Position numbers and translations under genes: made by a program. Source: Desulfurispora thermophila DSM 16022 (GTDB lineage: Bacteria > Bacillota > Desulfotomaculia > Desulfotomaculales > Desulfurisporaceae). Taken from it: DNA of 64,000 bases. Where the stretch lies: assembly GCF_000376385.1 (NCBI RefSeq), contig NZ_AQWN01000002.1:238274-302273 (forward strand), given 5' to 3'. Shown here in pieces: positions 28,862 through 36,388 of the stretch. Position 1 is the stretch's first letter. The number at the start of each line of letters is the position of its first letter. The notes under the pieces are model-generated. The model was not told the origin of the DNA, ran no database searches, and was given only the letters and a program-made list of their open reading frames with translations.

Positions 28862-30049
28862 ATGAGGATTAATCACAACATTGCGGCACTCAACACATAT
28901 CGTCAGTTGAGTAACAACAACACAATTGCACAGAGGTCACTGGAAAAGCTTTCTTCTGGTCTGCGCATCAACCGCGCCGGTGATGACGCTGCCGGCTTGG
29001 CCATCTCAGAAAAAATGCGCGGGCAGATCCGCGGACTAGAGATGGCGACCAAGAACTCGCAGGATGCTATCTCACTGATTCAAACGGCTGAGGGTGCTTT
29101 GAACGAAACCCATAGCATCCTTCAACGCATGCGCGAGCTGGCTGTCCAATCTTCCAATGACACTAATACTGTGGCTGACCGTAAAGAACTACAGAAAGAA
29201 ATTGATCAATTAGCAGAAGAAATTTCAAGGATCTCAAGTACAACTGAGTTTAATACACAGAAGTTACTTAATGGTACTTTCCAGGGAATTTTTCATATTG
29301 GAGCAAATGAATCCCAAAATTTAGCTGTCTCCATTAGTGACATGAGCTCTTTTGCATTGAATGTTGCCGGGGATGTTCAAACTACCATTACAGAAACAGA
29401 TGGAACAACCTTAACTAAAACCGGCAACCAAGATATTGCCGATGGTACCTACAATGTTGTTGAAACAAGCGATAGTGCTAAAAAATACCAAATGAAAAAT
29501 TCTAGCGGTAATATGGTGGCATATAGTGCTGATGGAAAAAGCTGGACGATAACTGTTGGAGAAGCAGACGACACCTTAACCTTTAAAGCAGCTGTTACTA
29601 GCGGTCAGGTTACATTTTCATCAAACTTTACAAAAGTAACGGCTACAGCTTCTTTTAGTAATCAAGGATTACAAGCAGGAACATATACCTATGATGCAAC
29701 CGATAAAGTACTTAAAGATAGCAATGGAAACGTAGTAGCTTTGGAAGATGGTACTACTGCAGGTTTATTTAAGGATATGAACGGAAACACAGTTCTTGAT
29801 GCTAGTGCTGAAGTAACTGCCGGAGTAGTGTTCAGTGATGGCGACACATTTACTGTTGGAGGTATAAATATAACAAGTCAAGTGACCGCAAATGCTGCAG
29901 TTACTACAATCAACAATGCAATTGAGAAAGTATCTGCAGAACGTGCAAAACTTGGTGCCTATCAAAACCGACTAGAACACACTATCAACAACCTCGGCAC
30001 CTCTTCTGAAAACCTGACTGCCGCCGAATCCCGCATCCGCGACGTTGAT
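28862..30049 (+). CDS. Flagellin, exon 1 (gene interrupted by a group I intron)
   Basis: Major filament subunit. The conserved N-terminal D0/D1 region runs from MRINHNIAALNTYRQLSNNN to about residue 150 (INRAGDDAAGLAISEKMRGQ, NSQDAISLIQTAEGALNE). A variable, strikingly AT-rich middle (bases about 29250-29960) follows, then the start of the C-terminal D1/D0 (SENLTAAESRIRDVD). Without splicing, translation ends at TAA 30065 after YAEAA and lacks the essential C-terminal helix. The missing end is encoded at 30409-30522. ATG 28862 follows AAGGAGG; exon end is uncertain by up to six bases. Confidence 0.9.
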
Positions 30050-30408
30050 TATGCTGAAGCAGCCTAAGCTGCAGAGGCACAGTTGTCCTAACTGGTAACG
30101 GTTAGGAGTATTACCGGGTGAATTGCTGGAAAACCCTGAGAGCCCTTCATACCACAACGGAGCTGGAAACGGCAAACGTGAAGGTTTGAAAAATGAAGGG
30201 ATTGGGCAATCAGCAGCCGAGCCCCTGTGCCGAAAGGCTGGGGAAGGTTCAACGACTAGGGCATACCACCTGCAGCCGCGAAACGGTATGGTGATGAAGC
30301 CCGTAGGGCGCCAAAAGGCGCTCGAAGTGCCCGGCCCCGAACAGGCTCGCGAAGAGCGCTGAGGGTGAAGATATAGTCTGGCCAACAGGGAAACCTGTTG
30401 TGGCGACG
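30050..30408 (+). ncRNA. Self-splicing group I intron in the flagellin gene
   Basis: Core elements in order: P (AATTGCTGGAAA, 30121), Q (AATCAGCAGCC, 30208), R (GTTCAACGACTA, 30247) and S (AAGATATAGTC, 30368). P7 is GACTA/TAGTC, P4 TGCTG/CAGCA, P2 TCCTAAC/GTTAGGA (30086-30107), P3 CGGGTG/CACCTG, and P9 AACAGG-GAAA-CCTGTT (30384-30399). Joining GAT (30047-30049) to ATG 30409 restores RIRDVDMAKEMMEFTKMNIL, and the intron then ends in G as required. The best P1, TGCT/GGCA (30052-30055 with 30076-30079), would instead place the 5' site after 30055. No endonuclease is encoded inside. Confidence 0.9.
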
Positions 30409-30522
30409 ATGGCCAAAGAAATGATGGAGTTCACCAAGATGAACATTCTGCAACAGGCCGCCCAGGCCATGCTGGCCCAGGCCAACCAGCAGCCGCAAGG
30501 CGTGCTGCAGCTGCTGCGGTAA
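30409..30522 (+). CDS. Flagellin, exon 2 (C-terminal D0 helix)
   Basis: Encodes MAKEMMEFTKMNILQQAAQA followed by MLAQANQQPQGVLQLLR, the highly conserved flagellin C-terminus needed for export and polymerisation. It has no ribosome site and makes sense only after removal of the intron. It stops at TAA 30520-30522. Base composition returns to the GC-rich style of exon 1 ends. Confidence 0.9.
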   Translation: MAKEMMEFTKMNILQQAAQAMLAQANQQPQGVLQLLR

Positions 30523-30543
30523 AGCTGAATATAAAGAGCTTGT

Positions 30544-30572
30544 ATGAGAGCCAGCCTTCAGGGCTGGCTCTC
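30544..30572 (+). terminator. Hairpin downstream of flagellin
   Basis: TGAGAGCCAGCC pairs with GGCTGGCTCTCA (12 bp) around a short loop, 21 bases after the flagellin stop. The T-run is poor, but position and stability fit the end of the flagellin transcript. Confidence 0.65.
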
Positions 30573-30765
30573 ATGCAATCCGCTGGTTCATAATAACTGT
30601 AACTGTCGGATTGTTCAGTTATGGAGATGGGCGACATGGATTGTCTGGCATAAATAGCCAGCTCGATCCTGCGGAACTTTCTGGACGAATGGGATTTTAT
30701 CCAAAAACGGGTAAACTAAAGTTCTAACAACCAGCTTACGTTAAGTCTAGTTAGGGGTGGTAGGT

Positions 30766-31332
30766 TTGGAAGATAATAAATATGCAAGGCTTCTGATAGA
30801 GAAACTTAAAAAATTTAGAAAACCAGGAGAACAGTTGAAAATTACAGGTGTGTTTGTAGCGGAGCCAGAGCGGGGAATAAGGTGTGAATTGTGCGGGTGG
30901 CCTGGTACGAGTAAGACAGCCAATCAGTTAGGTTTGAGGAATGTATATGTACTCGAAAATATGGTAACAAAAGACAAGCTTAACGTAGGTAGTAGATGTG
31001 CTGTTGCATATCAGGAGTATATCCAGAAATCAGAACCTGATTTTAAAATTGTTAATATTGAAGCTAGAAACACGAAAAATCAGTGTGAATATTTAGAAAG
31101 TCTTTGTTGTGATGAAGAACAGGCCTATTACGATGACTATATGGCAGAGGTGGCTGGCGGGGGACATAGCAGGAGACTTGTGATGTCCACTTATTACGAT
31201 GATTATATGGCTGAGGAGGAAGATTACAGGATGCGGGAGTGTGAAGAAATTTTGAGAGAGCTTGATTCGGACGAAACTTATAACTATTACTTTGGTGATG
31301 ACGACTACTGCGATATTAAGCACAGGAAATAA
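30766..31332 (+). CDS. Hypothetical protein with internal YYDDYMAE duplication
   Basis: Not recognised. A 188-residue acidic, tyrosine-rich protein with a cysteine pair CELC near residue 43. The motif YYDDYMAE occurs twice about 22 residues apart, with nearly identical DNA (near 31127 and 31193), suggesting a recent internal duplication. The lower GC content sets it apart from the core genes. TTG 30766 lies 5 bases after AGGGGTGG; GTG 30757 overlaps that site. It stands alone between the flagellin gene and the repeat region before the LAGLIDADG gene. Confidence 0.6.
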   Translation: MEDNKYARLLIEKLKKFRKPGEQLKITGVFVAEPERGIRCELCGWPGTSKTANQLGLRNVYVLENMVTKDKLNVGSRCAVAYQEYIQKSEPDFKIVNIEARNTKNQCEYLESLCCDEEQAYYDDYMAEVAGGGHSRRLVMSTYYDDYMAEEEDYRMRECEEILRELDSDETYNYYFGDDDYCDIKHRK

Positions 31333-31358
31333 TCACATTTGCTCATACTCGCGGTAGA

Positions 31359-31500
31359 GGCTGGAAGCCCCAGGGGGTCTTCCAGTCTCTACCAAAAGGG
31401 GACAGTCCCCCATCATCTTGAAGCATTAAAGTGATCGCTCCTGGAAGCCCCCAGAAGGGGGCTTCCAATCACTCCCAAAAGGGGACGGTTCCTTTCACAA
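31359..31500 (+). repeat. Two tandem REP-like hairpin units
   Basis: Each unit has a hairpin of the form TGGAAGCCCC...GGGGNCTTCCA followed by TCNCTNCC and AAAAGGGGAC(A/G)GT. The first is near 31363-31410, the second near 31444-31490. The AAAAGGGGACNGT tail resembles extragenic palindromes found in many bacterial genomes. The rest of the 31333-31673 gap has no gene. Confidence 0.65.
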
Positions 31501-31673
31501 AGAGTGCAGCCGGCATTTTCTTGCCCTCCGGTGGAGAAAAGGCCGGGTTTTTTCTTTCTTCGCATAAACTCTTCCTATTTTCTCCTTCTGTGGTAAAATG
31601 TTAATCAATTAAACATATGCTAGCAAAGTGAACTTGATAAATTTAGCTATGTGGAAAAATGTGGTGAGGAACA

Positions 31674-32603
31674 TTGGGTTTTGCCTCTCTCTTTGCAGGC
31701 AAGATGCTGGGTGATGGATATTTAAACCGCACCCGCCGGGCCTGTCGCTTTGCTTTTCTGCATTCTCTGTCCGACAAAGATTATGCCCAGTATTGTTTGG
31801 ATCTCTTTGCCAAATACTTGCCTTTTGGTTCCAGTGAAGTAAAATTGGAAAGCTGCTTTGATAGCCGGTCTCAAAAGGTTTATCACAGAGTGTTTTGCCA
31901 GTCCAGAACATCAGCTGTTTTGGATGAGCTTTACCCGCTCTGGTATCGGGGACGCAAAGTGATTCCCATAGAATGGGTTGATGAAAATCTTGATGTAGAT
32001 GGACTGGCTATCTGGTATCAGGATGATGGACACCTGAAAGAGGGTGGTTGTCGTATTATTTTATCCGCAGATTCATTTTCAGAGCGGGAAAAAGCCTTTC
32101 TCTGTTTGCTATTGTTGAATAAATTTAACATTAAATCAAGCGTAGACTGTCAGGGCAGGTTGGATATCAGTTCCCGGTTGGAAGTGAGAAAGTTTCAGGC
32201 ACTGGTTGAGCCATTGGTGCATCCCAGCATGGGTAGGAAAACTATCGTTGATAAATGGCAGCTCTGGGCAGTACAATGGGCGGAATGTAAAGTGCCTGAC
32301 CGGGGTATTTGCAGGACATCAATTTATTTGCCATATGAGCTTTACGAAGTAATGCGTGGCTCGGGATATTCTTCTTTGCTCAACCGGTTGCTTGGTGAAT
32401 GGTTGGAAAAGCAGTGGGCGGTGATCTGTTCTGATTCCGCTCAGCGATATCGTTGGCTTGTCGAGCATACAGGTGTTGCCAGGGGAGAATATATGATTAC
32501 GCCCCGGTTTTGGCCCGATGTGAAGACAAAGCTGGATTTGCTTAGCCTGGCTACTGGTTTTGAACGGTCGGAATTAGTAACTATAGCGTTGATGGGGTTG
32601 TGA
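31674..32603 (+). CDS. LAGLIDADG homing endonuclease (free-standing)
   Basis: Two LAGLIDADG-type motifs, LFAGKMLGDGYLNR (residues about 6-19) and GLAIWYQDDGHLK (about 109-121), each with the acidic residue expected in the active site, about 100 residues apart as in monomeric single-chain enzymes. Length is 309 residues, with a C-terminal extension of about 90 residues of unknown role. TTG 31674 follows GTGAGGA. The gene lies about 1.3 kb downstream of the flagellin group I intron, so it may mobilise that intron; this is inference. AT-richer than the core genome. Confidence 0.82.
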   Translation: MGFASLFAGKMLGDGYLNRTRRACRFAFLHSLSDKDYAQYCLDLFAKYLPFGSSEVKLESCFDSRSQKVYHRVFCQSRTSAVLDELYPLWYRGRKVIPIEWVDENLDVDGLAIWYQDDGHLKEGGCRIILSADSFSEREKAFLCLLLLNKFNIKSSVDCQGRLDISSRLEVRKFQALVEPLVHPSMGRKTIVDKWQLWAVQWAECKVPDRGICRTSIYLPYELYEVMRGSGYSSLLNRLLGEWLEKQWAVICSDSAQRYRWLVEHTGVARGEYMITPRFWPDVKTKLDLLSLATGFERSELVTIALMGL

Positions 32604-32636
32604 TGCGGGCTGAGTAACTGCCGCTCTGGGGGATTG

Positions 32637-33311
32637 ATGGGCTTGGAAAATGCAAAAGAATCTGAAAAGAATGTGAATGATGGATTTATTGTGGATTTGT
32701 GGGAAAGGATATTTTCCTTTTTAAGCAAAGTATCTGTATTTTTCTGGATCAGAAAAATACTAGAAAAATTCAAGAAAGAGATCAGTTATTCATTCGTTGA
32801 AGCCTGGGTTTTAGGTAATCTTCTTGCTGCCATTGGTAGCTCCTTGCTGGTGTATTATGCTTTACCAGAGTTAGTTGTTTTGCGGTGGGTCATTTTTGGC
32901 TACGCGGCCGTAAGGGTATTTGAGATTGTTGTTTATCAGCTGAATGTGTTACTTTTTGACCCTTACAGGGCCAAAAAAGCGGGGAAAAGGTATAGGGTCA
33001 AATCTGTTAGACGCCTGGTGTTGCTTTTGTTGCATAATTATGTGGAAATCATGTTCTGGTATTCTGCCATGGCCATCAGCCTGGTGGTGATTTTTGGTGG
33101 AAAACCGCAATTGCCCTGGAGCGCGTATATCAAAAACAATGTTATCTGCGTTGCTACATATGACCCTGGTCAGTTAATGAGCAGTGGCAGCAACATGAGC
33201 TATTTGAGTAATTTGGCCTTTTGCGAAATGGTTACGGGGATAATAATGACTCTGATATCCCTGGCCAGGTTTATCAGCTTGTTACCGCCTGTGGAAGAAA
33301 TTGATGAGTAA
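32637..33311 (+). CDS. Hypothetical membrane protein
   Basis: Not recognised. A 224-residue protein with about four hydrophobic segments (around residues 55-75, 80-100, 130-155 and 195-215 of the product), preceded by a charged amphipathic N-terminus. A basic loop (YRAKKAGKRYRVKSVRR) lies between helices 2 and 3, probably facing the cytoplasm. ATG 32637 follows TGGGGGA; TTG 32634 is also possible. It lies downstream of the endonuclease gene in the lower-GC accessory stretch and is convergent with the ATPase gene. Confidence 0.55.
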   Translation: MGLENAKESEKNVNDGFIVDLWERIFSFLSKVSVFFWIRKILEKFKKEISYSFVEAWVLGNLLAAIGSSLLVYYALPELVVLRWVIFGYAAVRVFEIVVYQLNVLLFDPYRAKKAGKRYRVKSVRRLVLLLLHNYVEIMFWYSAMAISLVVIFGGKPQLPWSAYIKNNVICVATYDPGQLMSSGSNMSYLSNLAFCEMVTGIIMTLISLARFISLLPPVEEIDE

Positions 33312-33321
33312 TCCATTTCCC

Positions 33322-34767
33322 TCATTCCGCCCTTACCTTTTCCGCCCAGCCGGTCAGGTACAAAAAGGCATGGGCGGGTATTTTTATTATCCGCGCCCCG
33401 CCGGGTTGTTCCAAATAGCCGAAGTCTTCCGCCTGCCGGGTGACCAGGATGGCTCCCAGCACATTTTTCTCACCGGCCAGATCCCACAGGGCGTCATCCT
33501 TTTGCAGGGTGGCGTTCTGGCGATATTTTACCTCTATTAATAAACGTCCGGCGGGTAAATCCACCACTATATCTACTTCTTTTCCCTGCTTTTTATCCCG
33601 GTAATAGCCCATGCGTGGCAGTTCGCGCTGGTAGTAAGTGAGCACGTGCTTGTAAACCGCTGTTTCTACAATAATGCCCATTTCATCTGCATTGGCCAGT
33701 ACGGTTTCGTTAAGCAGCAATACGGCGTTGCGCAAAGCGGCGTCGGCAATGTATATTTTCGGTTTGCTTTTTAGCATTTTCTTGCCGTGCTGATCAATGG
33801 GGTGGCTGATGTAAATTAAATTGGCCTGCTCTAACTGGCTGATATAATTGCTCACCGTCTGGCGGGCAATTTGGATTTCTTTGGCAATGGTTTCCTGGAC
33901 AATGATATTGCCGCTGTGCAGGCACAGGTAAAGAAATATTTTTTCCAGCTCCAGAACGTTTCTGGTTCCGAAGAGGGCGTTCATGTCTCTTTTGAGCACT
34001 TTATCGGTTACGTCTTCTCGCAGGATGCGCTGGGCGAATGGGATGTCGTCAGTGACCACCAGTTCGGGAAATCCGCCAATTAACAGGTAGCGGGGCAAAT
34101 ACTGCTGGAGCGGCATGAGAGCAAGCATGAGCTGCCGGTAGTCATGGGGTGGCAGGTGGGACAACTGGTCCGGTACCAGGCTTTCAGGCACAGGGGGTAA
34201 ATCTTTTGCCCCGCTGATCAGTAAATACTCATAAAATGAGAGGGTGGGAATTTTAATGGTCAACCAGCGCCCCACGCCACTTTCAGTGATTTTTTTGGTC
34301 AGCAGCGGGCTGGCCGAGCCAGTTGCCAGCAAACGGTAATTGGGGTGCTGGTCGTAGATGGTTTTCAGCCAGGCCTCCCAATCGGCTGCGTACTGAATTT
34401 CGTCTAAAAACAGGTACAATGTCCCGGCGGGAGGGGCGATGCTGCTCAGGTAACTATCTAGAATTTGACCCATGTGAAAGAACTTCAGCAGGGGGTGGTC
34501 AAAAGAGATGTACAGAATGCTTTTGCCCGGAATTCCCCGCTCTAAAAGTCGGGCAATGGTCTGGTAAATGAGGGTGGTTTTTCCCACTCGCCGGGCGCCG
34601 GAGAGAAAAACAATCCGGCGGAGAGGATGTTCGAGCAGTTTTTGTATTTCATAAAAAGCCACTCTTTTCACCGGTTTTATCGATTCGCGCGGCAAAGAGC
34701 CGGTTATCCACCAGGGGTTATAACCGATTAACACTTTTAGCAGTTGTTCCGGTTCCAGGAAGGACAT
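33322..34767 (-). CDS. AAA ATPase with DUF4143 C-terminal domain
   Basis: P-loop ATPase of the AAA_14/DUF4143 group, mobile and common in anaerobes and of unsettled function. Walker A is LSGARRVGKTTLIYQ, Walker B is LYLFLDEIQYAADWEAWL, and sensor-1 is LLATGSASPLL. A winged-helix region (IAKEIQIARQTVSNYISQLEQ) follows, then a nuclease-like fold (DKKQGKEVDIVVDLPAG..LIEVKYR) resembling restriction-endonuclease cores. 481 residues; ATG 34767 after GGGGTGAGAG. Monocistronic in the accessory stretch. Confidence 0.8.
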   Translation of the reverse strand: MSFLEPEQLLKVLIGYNPWWITGSLPRESIKPVKRVAFYEIQKLLEHPLRRIVFLSGARRVGKTTLIYQTIARLLERGIPGKSILYISFDHPLLKFFHMGQILDSYLSSIAPPAGTLYLFLDEIQYAADWEAWLKTIYDQHPNYRLLATGSASPLLTKKITESGVGRWLTIKIPTLSFYEYLLISGAKDLPPVPESLVPDQLSHLPPHDYRQLMLALMPLQQYLPRYLLIGGFPELVVTDDIPFAQRILREDVTDKVLKRDMNALFGTRNVLELEKIFLYLCLHSGNIIVQETIAKEIQIARQTVSNYISQLEQANLIYISHPIDQHGKKMLKSKPKIYIADAALRNAVLLLNETVLANADEMGIIVETAVYKHVLTYYQRELPRMGYYRDKKQGKEVDIVVDLPAGRLLIEVKYRQNATLQKDDALWDLAGEKNVLGAILVTRQAEDFGYLEQPGGARIIKIPAHAFLYLTGWAEKVRAE

Positions 34768-34901
34768 TCTCTCACCCCATTCTTGAGGCCTATTTTATAT
34801 TATGTCATTAATAATGTAAAGTATACTTTTCATTAATCACAAAAATTAGTTAAACAAAAGGTAAAAAACGACCGATATCCCTTGAAGACTGAAAAAATAA
34901 A

Positions 34902-34932
34902 AAGCGGGATGACTGGTTAATGTCTCCCGCTT
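34902..34932 (-). terminator. Intrinsic terminator of the MoaD-like gene
   Basis: AAGCGGGA pairs perfectly with TCCCGCTT; on the minus strand the stem is followed by TTTTTATTTTTT. It lies just beyond the minus-strand stop at 34944. Confidence 0.8.
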
Positions 34933-34943
34933 ATTTGCTACAC

Positions 34944-35252
34944 CTAGACCTGATTTTCATTATGGCCGTCTACCTTTTGATTCATGAACCCCAGCAGTAC
35001 CCGGTAGGGGCCGGGGGTGCCGGGCGGGACAAAGGCCACCCGGTCGCCGGGCATGACCGTGTGTTCCAGGGGCTGGGCCCGGCCGTTGACGAAGACTATT
35101 TCTATTTTGTCCAGGGGCAATGATAGCTGCTCGGCCAGGGCGGCAGCGCTGGTGGGGGCGGGTAAATCATACATTAAAGGGAAGGACCAGCCCCGCTGGT
35201 CGAATATTTTCTTTAAGTCGGCAAATGCTCTTATTTCAACTTGTTTGGCCAT
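34944..35252 (-). CDS. MoaD/ThiS-like beta-grasp protein lacking a terminal Gly-Gly
   Basis: Small beta-grasp protein similar to the sulfur carriers of molybdopterin or thiamine synthesis: VEIRAFADLKKIF, AAALAEQLSLPLDKIEIVFVNGR, and MPGDRVAFVPPGTPG. Carriers end in Gly-Gly; here the chain continues as GPYRVLLGFMNQ and ends NENQV, so it cannot be adenylated in the usual way. It may be a regulatory or structural homologue. ATG 35252 is preceded only by a weak GGAAAA; a start at 35291 is possible. Single gene with its own terminator. Confidence 0.65.
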   Translation of the reverse strand: MAKQVEIRAFADLKKIFDQRGWSFPLMYDLPAPTSAAALAEQLSLPLDKIEIVFVNGRAQPLEHTVMPGDRVAFVPPGTPGPYRVLLGFMNQKVDGHNENQV

Positions 35253-35365
35253 GTGTTTTTCCGGCCCGTGGGATGAAACACTGCCGTTCAAGCAGGCATC
35301 AGGCCGGAACTTCCCCCCTTATTAGTTCATTTTGGTTGCCTGGTGTTCATTTGTTTCCTTAATAC

Positions 35366-35378
35366 TTTACATTGTAAA
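35366..35378. promoter_or_regulatory. Palindromic TTTACA/TGTAAA site
   Basis: TTTACATTGTAAA is a perfect 13-base palindrome in the 275-base gap upstream of the MoaD-like gene. The same half-sites occur in the inverted repeat at 36086-36107 over the Spo0E-like promoter. No gene is seen in 35253-35527. Confidence 0.4.
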
Positions 35379-35527
35379 ATAAAAACCTCTGCAGGGGCAA
35401 ATGAAAATTGCCCGTAAAGCTTTTGCTGATTGCCGTTGCATGATACAATAATTGGCAACAGGACAAAAAAAGGTTAGGTGATATGCCTGTGCAGGGAGAA
35501 TAGTATTCTTTGCTTGTGGTAGCGAAA

Positions 35528-35563
35528 AAGGCGGGCAAGGCCTATTTGTTACCTCCCGCCTTT
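35528..35563 (-). terminator. Terminator overlapping the 3' end of the XRE regulator gene
   Basis: AAAGGCGGG (35528-35536) pairs with CCCGCCTTT (35555-35563); the stem includes the last codons and stop of the regulator gene and is followed on the minus strand by TTTTT. Confidence 0.75.
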
Positions 35564-35964
35564 GTTTTGTTTATTTGCTGGCAAATGTTCAGACTGGTGC
35601 TGATTTGCCATTCTATTATTTCCCGCAGTGTTTTGGGGCCAAGCCCGGTCTGGCGGGCAAATATTAGGAAATTGCCCCATTCCCGGTCGGGGTTTTCCCT
35701 AAATTGCTCGCTGGTCTGGTCAGTAACTGCGGTCGGATAAAGGGCGGCTGTTTCCGGCATATCCAGCAGTTCATCCAGTGTGACATTGAAATAAATGGCA
35801 ATCTTTCTCAGTTGTTCGGTATCCGGTTCAGCGCGGCCGTTTTCCCAGTTGGCCAGGGTAGTGCGGTTTATATTCAGAATGCGGGCCAGTTTTTCCTGAG
35901 TGATCTTCTTTCGCTGCCGTAAGAGTTTGATTTTTTGCCCCAGTTGGCCGGCTTTGGCACTCAT
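35542..35964 (-). CDS. XRE-family transcriptional regulator
   Basis: A 140-residue regulator. Residues about 8-62 form an XRE helix-turn-helix: LGQKIKLLRQRKKITQEKLA followed by RILNINRTTLANWENGRAEP. The C-terminal half has no recognisable ligand-binding domain. ATG 35964 follows AGGGGAG. It is divergent from the Spo0E-like gene, whose promoter carries an inverted repeat over its -10 box; the regulator is a plausible ligand for that site and its own promoter. Possible role in the timing of sporulation or stress response, by context only. Confidence 0.85.
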   Translation of the reverse strand: MSAKAGQLGQKIKLLRQRKKITQEKLARILNINRTTLANWENGRAEPDTEQLRKIAIYFNVTLDELLDMPETAALYPTAVTDQTSEQFRENPDREWGNFLIFARQTGLGPKTLREIIEWQISTSLNICQQINKTKAGGNK

Positions 35965-36072
35965 GCTGAGCTCCCCTTCAGGCTGTGCTTGATAATGTCA
36001 TTAGCTGCAATTTTAGCATAGTTGGTGTGGGCGAATGGGGCAAGGAGATGGGTAATATTATAACATTTTCTG

Positions 36073-36107
36073 TTGACCGTGCAAAATTTACACATTAAAA
36101 TGTAAAT
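36073..36107 (+). promoter_or_regulatory. Sigma-A promoter with inverted-repeat operator for the Spo0E-like gene
   Basis: TTGACC (36073-36078), 17 bases, TAAAAT (36096-36101). The inverted repeat ATTTACA (36086-36092) and TGTAAAT (36101-36107) brackets the -10 box. Confidence 0.65.
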
Positions 36108-36149
36108 AAATAGCTATTTTAGCAAATTATTATGAATGGAGTTATCTTT

Positions 36150-36326
36150 ATGGCAGCGAAACTGATTGATTTGATTGAGGCATTAAGGCAGGCCATGCAC
36201 GCTCTTTATGAATACGGTGCGCCTCAGAGCCAGATAATGGCGATTAGTGTGCTGCTGGATTATTATATTGTGCGCTACCAGCGATATCAACTGGCGACCT
36301 GGCAACGGGAGCAGAATGCGCGGTAG
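36150..36326 (+). CDS. Spo0E-like aspartyl-phosphate phosphatase peptide
   Basis: A 58-residue helical-hairpin peptide of the Spo0E family, which dephosphorylates Spo0A~P and so delays sporulation. The pattern LIEALRQAMHALYEYGAP then ISVLLDYYIVRYQRYQ contains the family S-x-x-L-D core in the second helix. ATG 36150 follows TGGAGT with 7-base spacing; an earlier ATG at 36132 would place that site inside the gene. Good promoter upstream and a GCCCC/GGGGC hairpin just downstream (36344-36357). Confidence 0.7.
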   Translation: MAAKLIDLIEALRQAMHALYEYGAPQSQIMAISVLLDYYIVRYQRYQLATWQREQNAR

Positions 36327-36388
36327 AGGATGGAAAAATGAATGCCCCTTGCGGGGCTGGCAGGAACTTTTTATTTTTAGGGACACCG

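Noticed and set aside
30123..30362. A 79-codon frame inside the group I intron as an intron-encoded endonuclease
   Set aside because: It spans the catalytic core, has no ribosome site and no endonuclease motif.
35481..35501. Six-codon leader peptide MPVQGE before the XRE region
   Set aside because: There is no downstream plus-strand gene for it to control.
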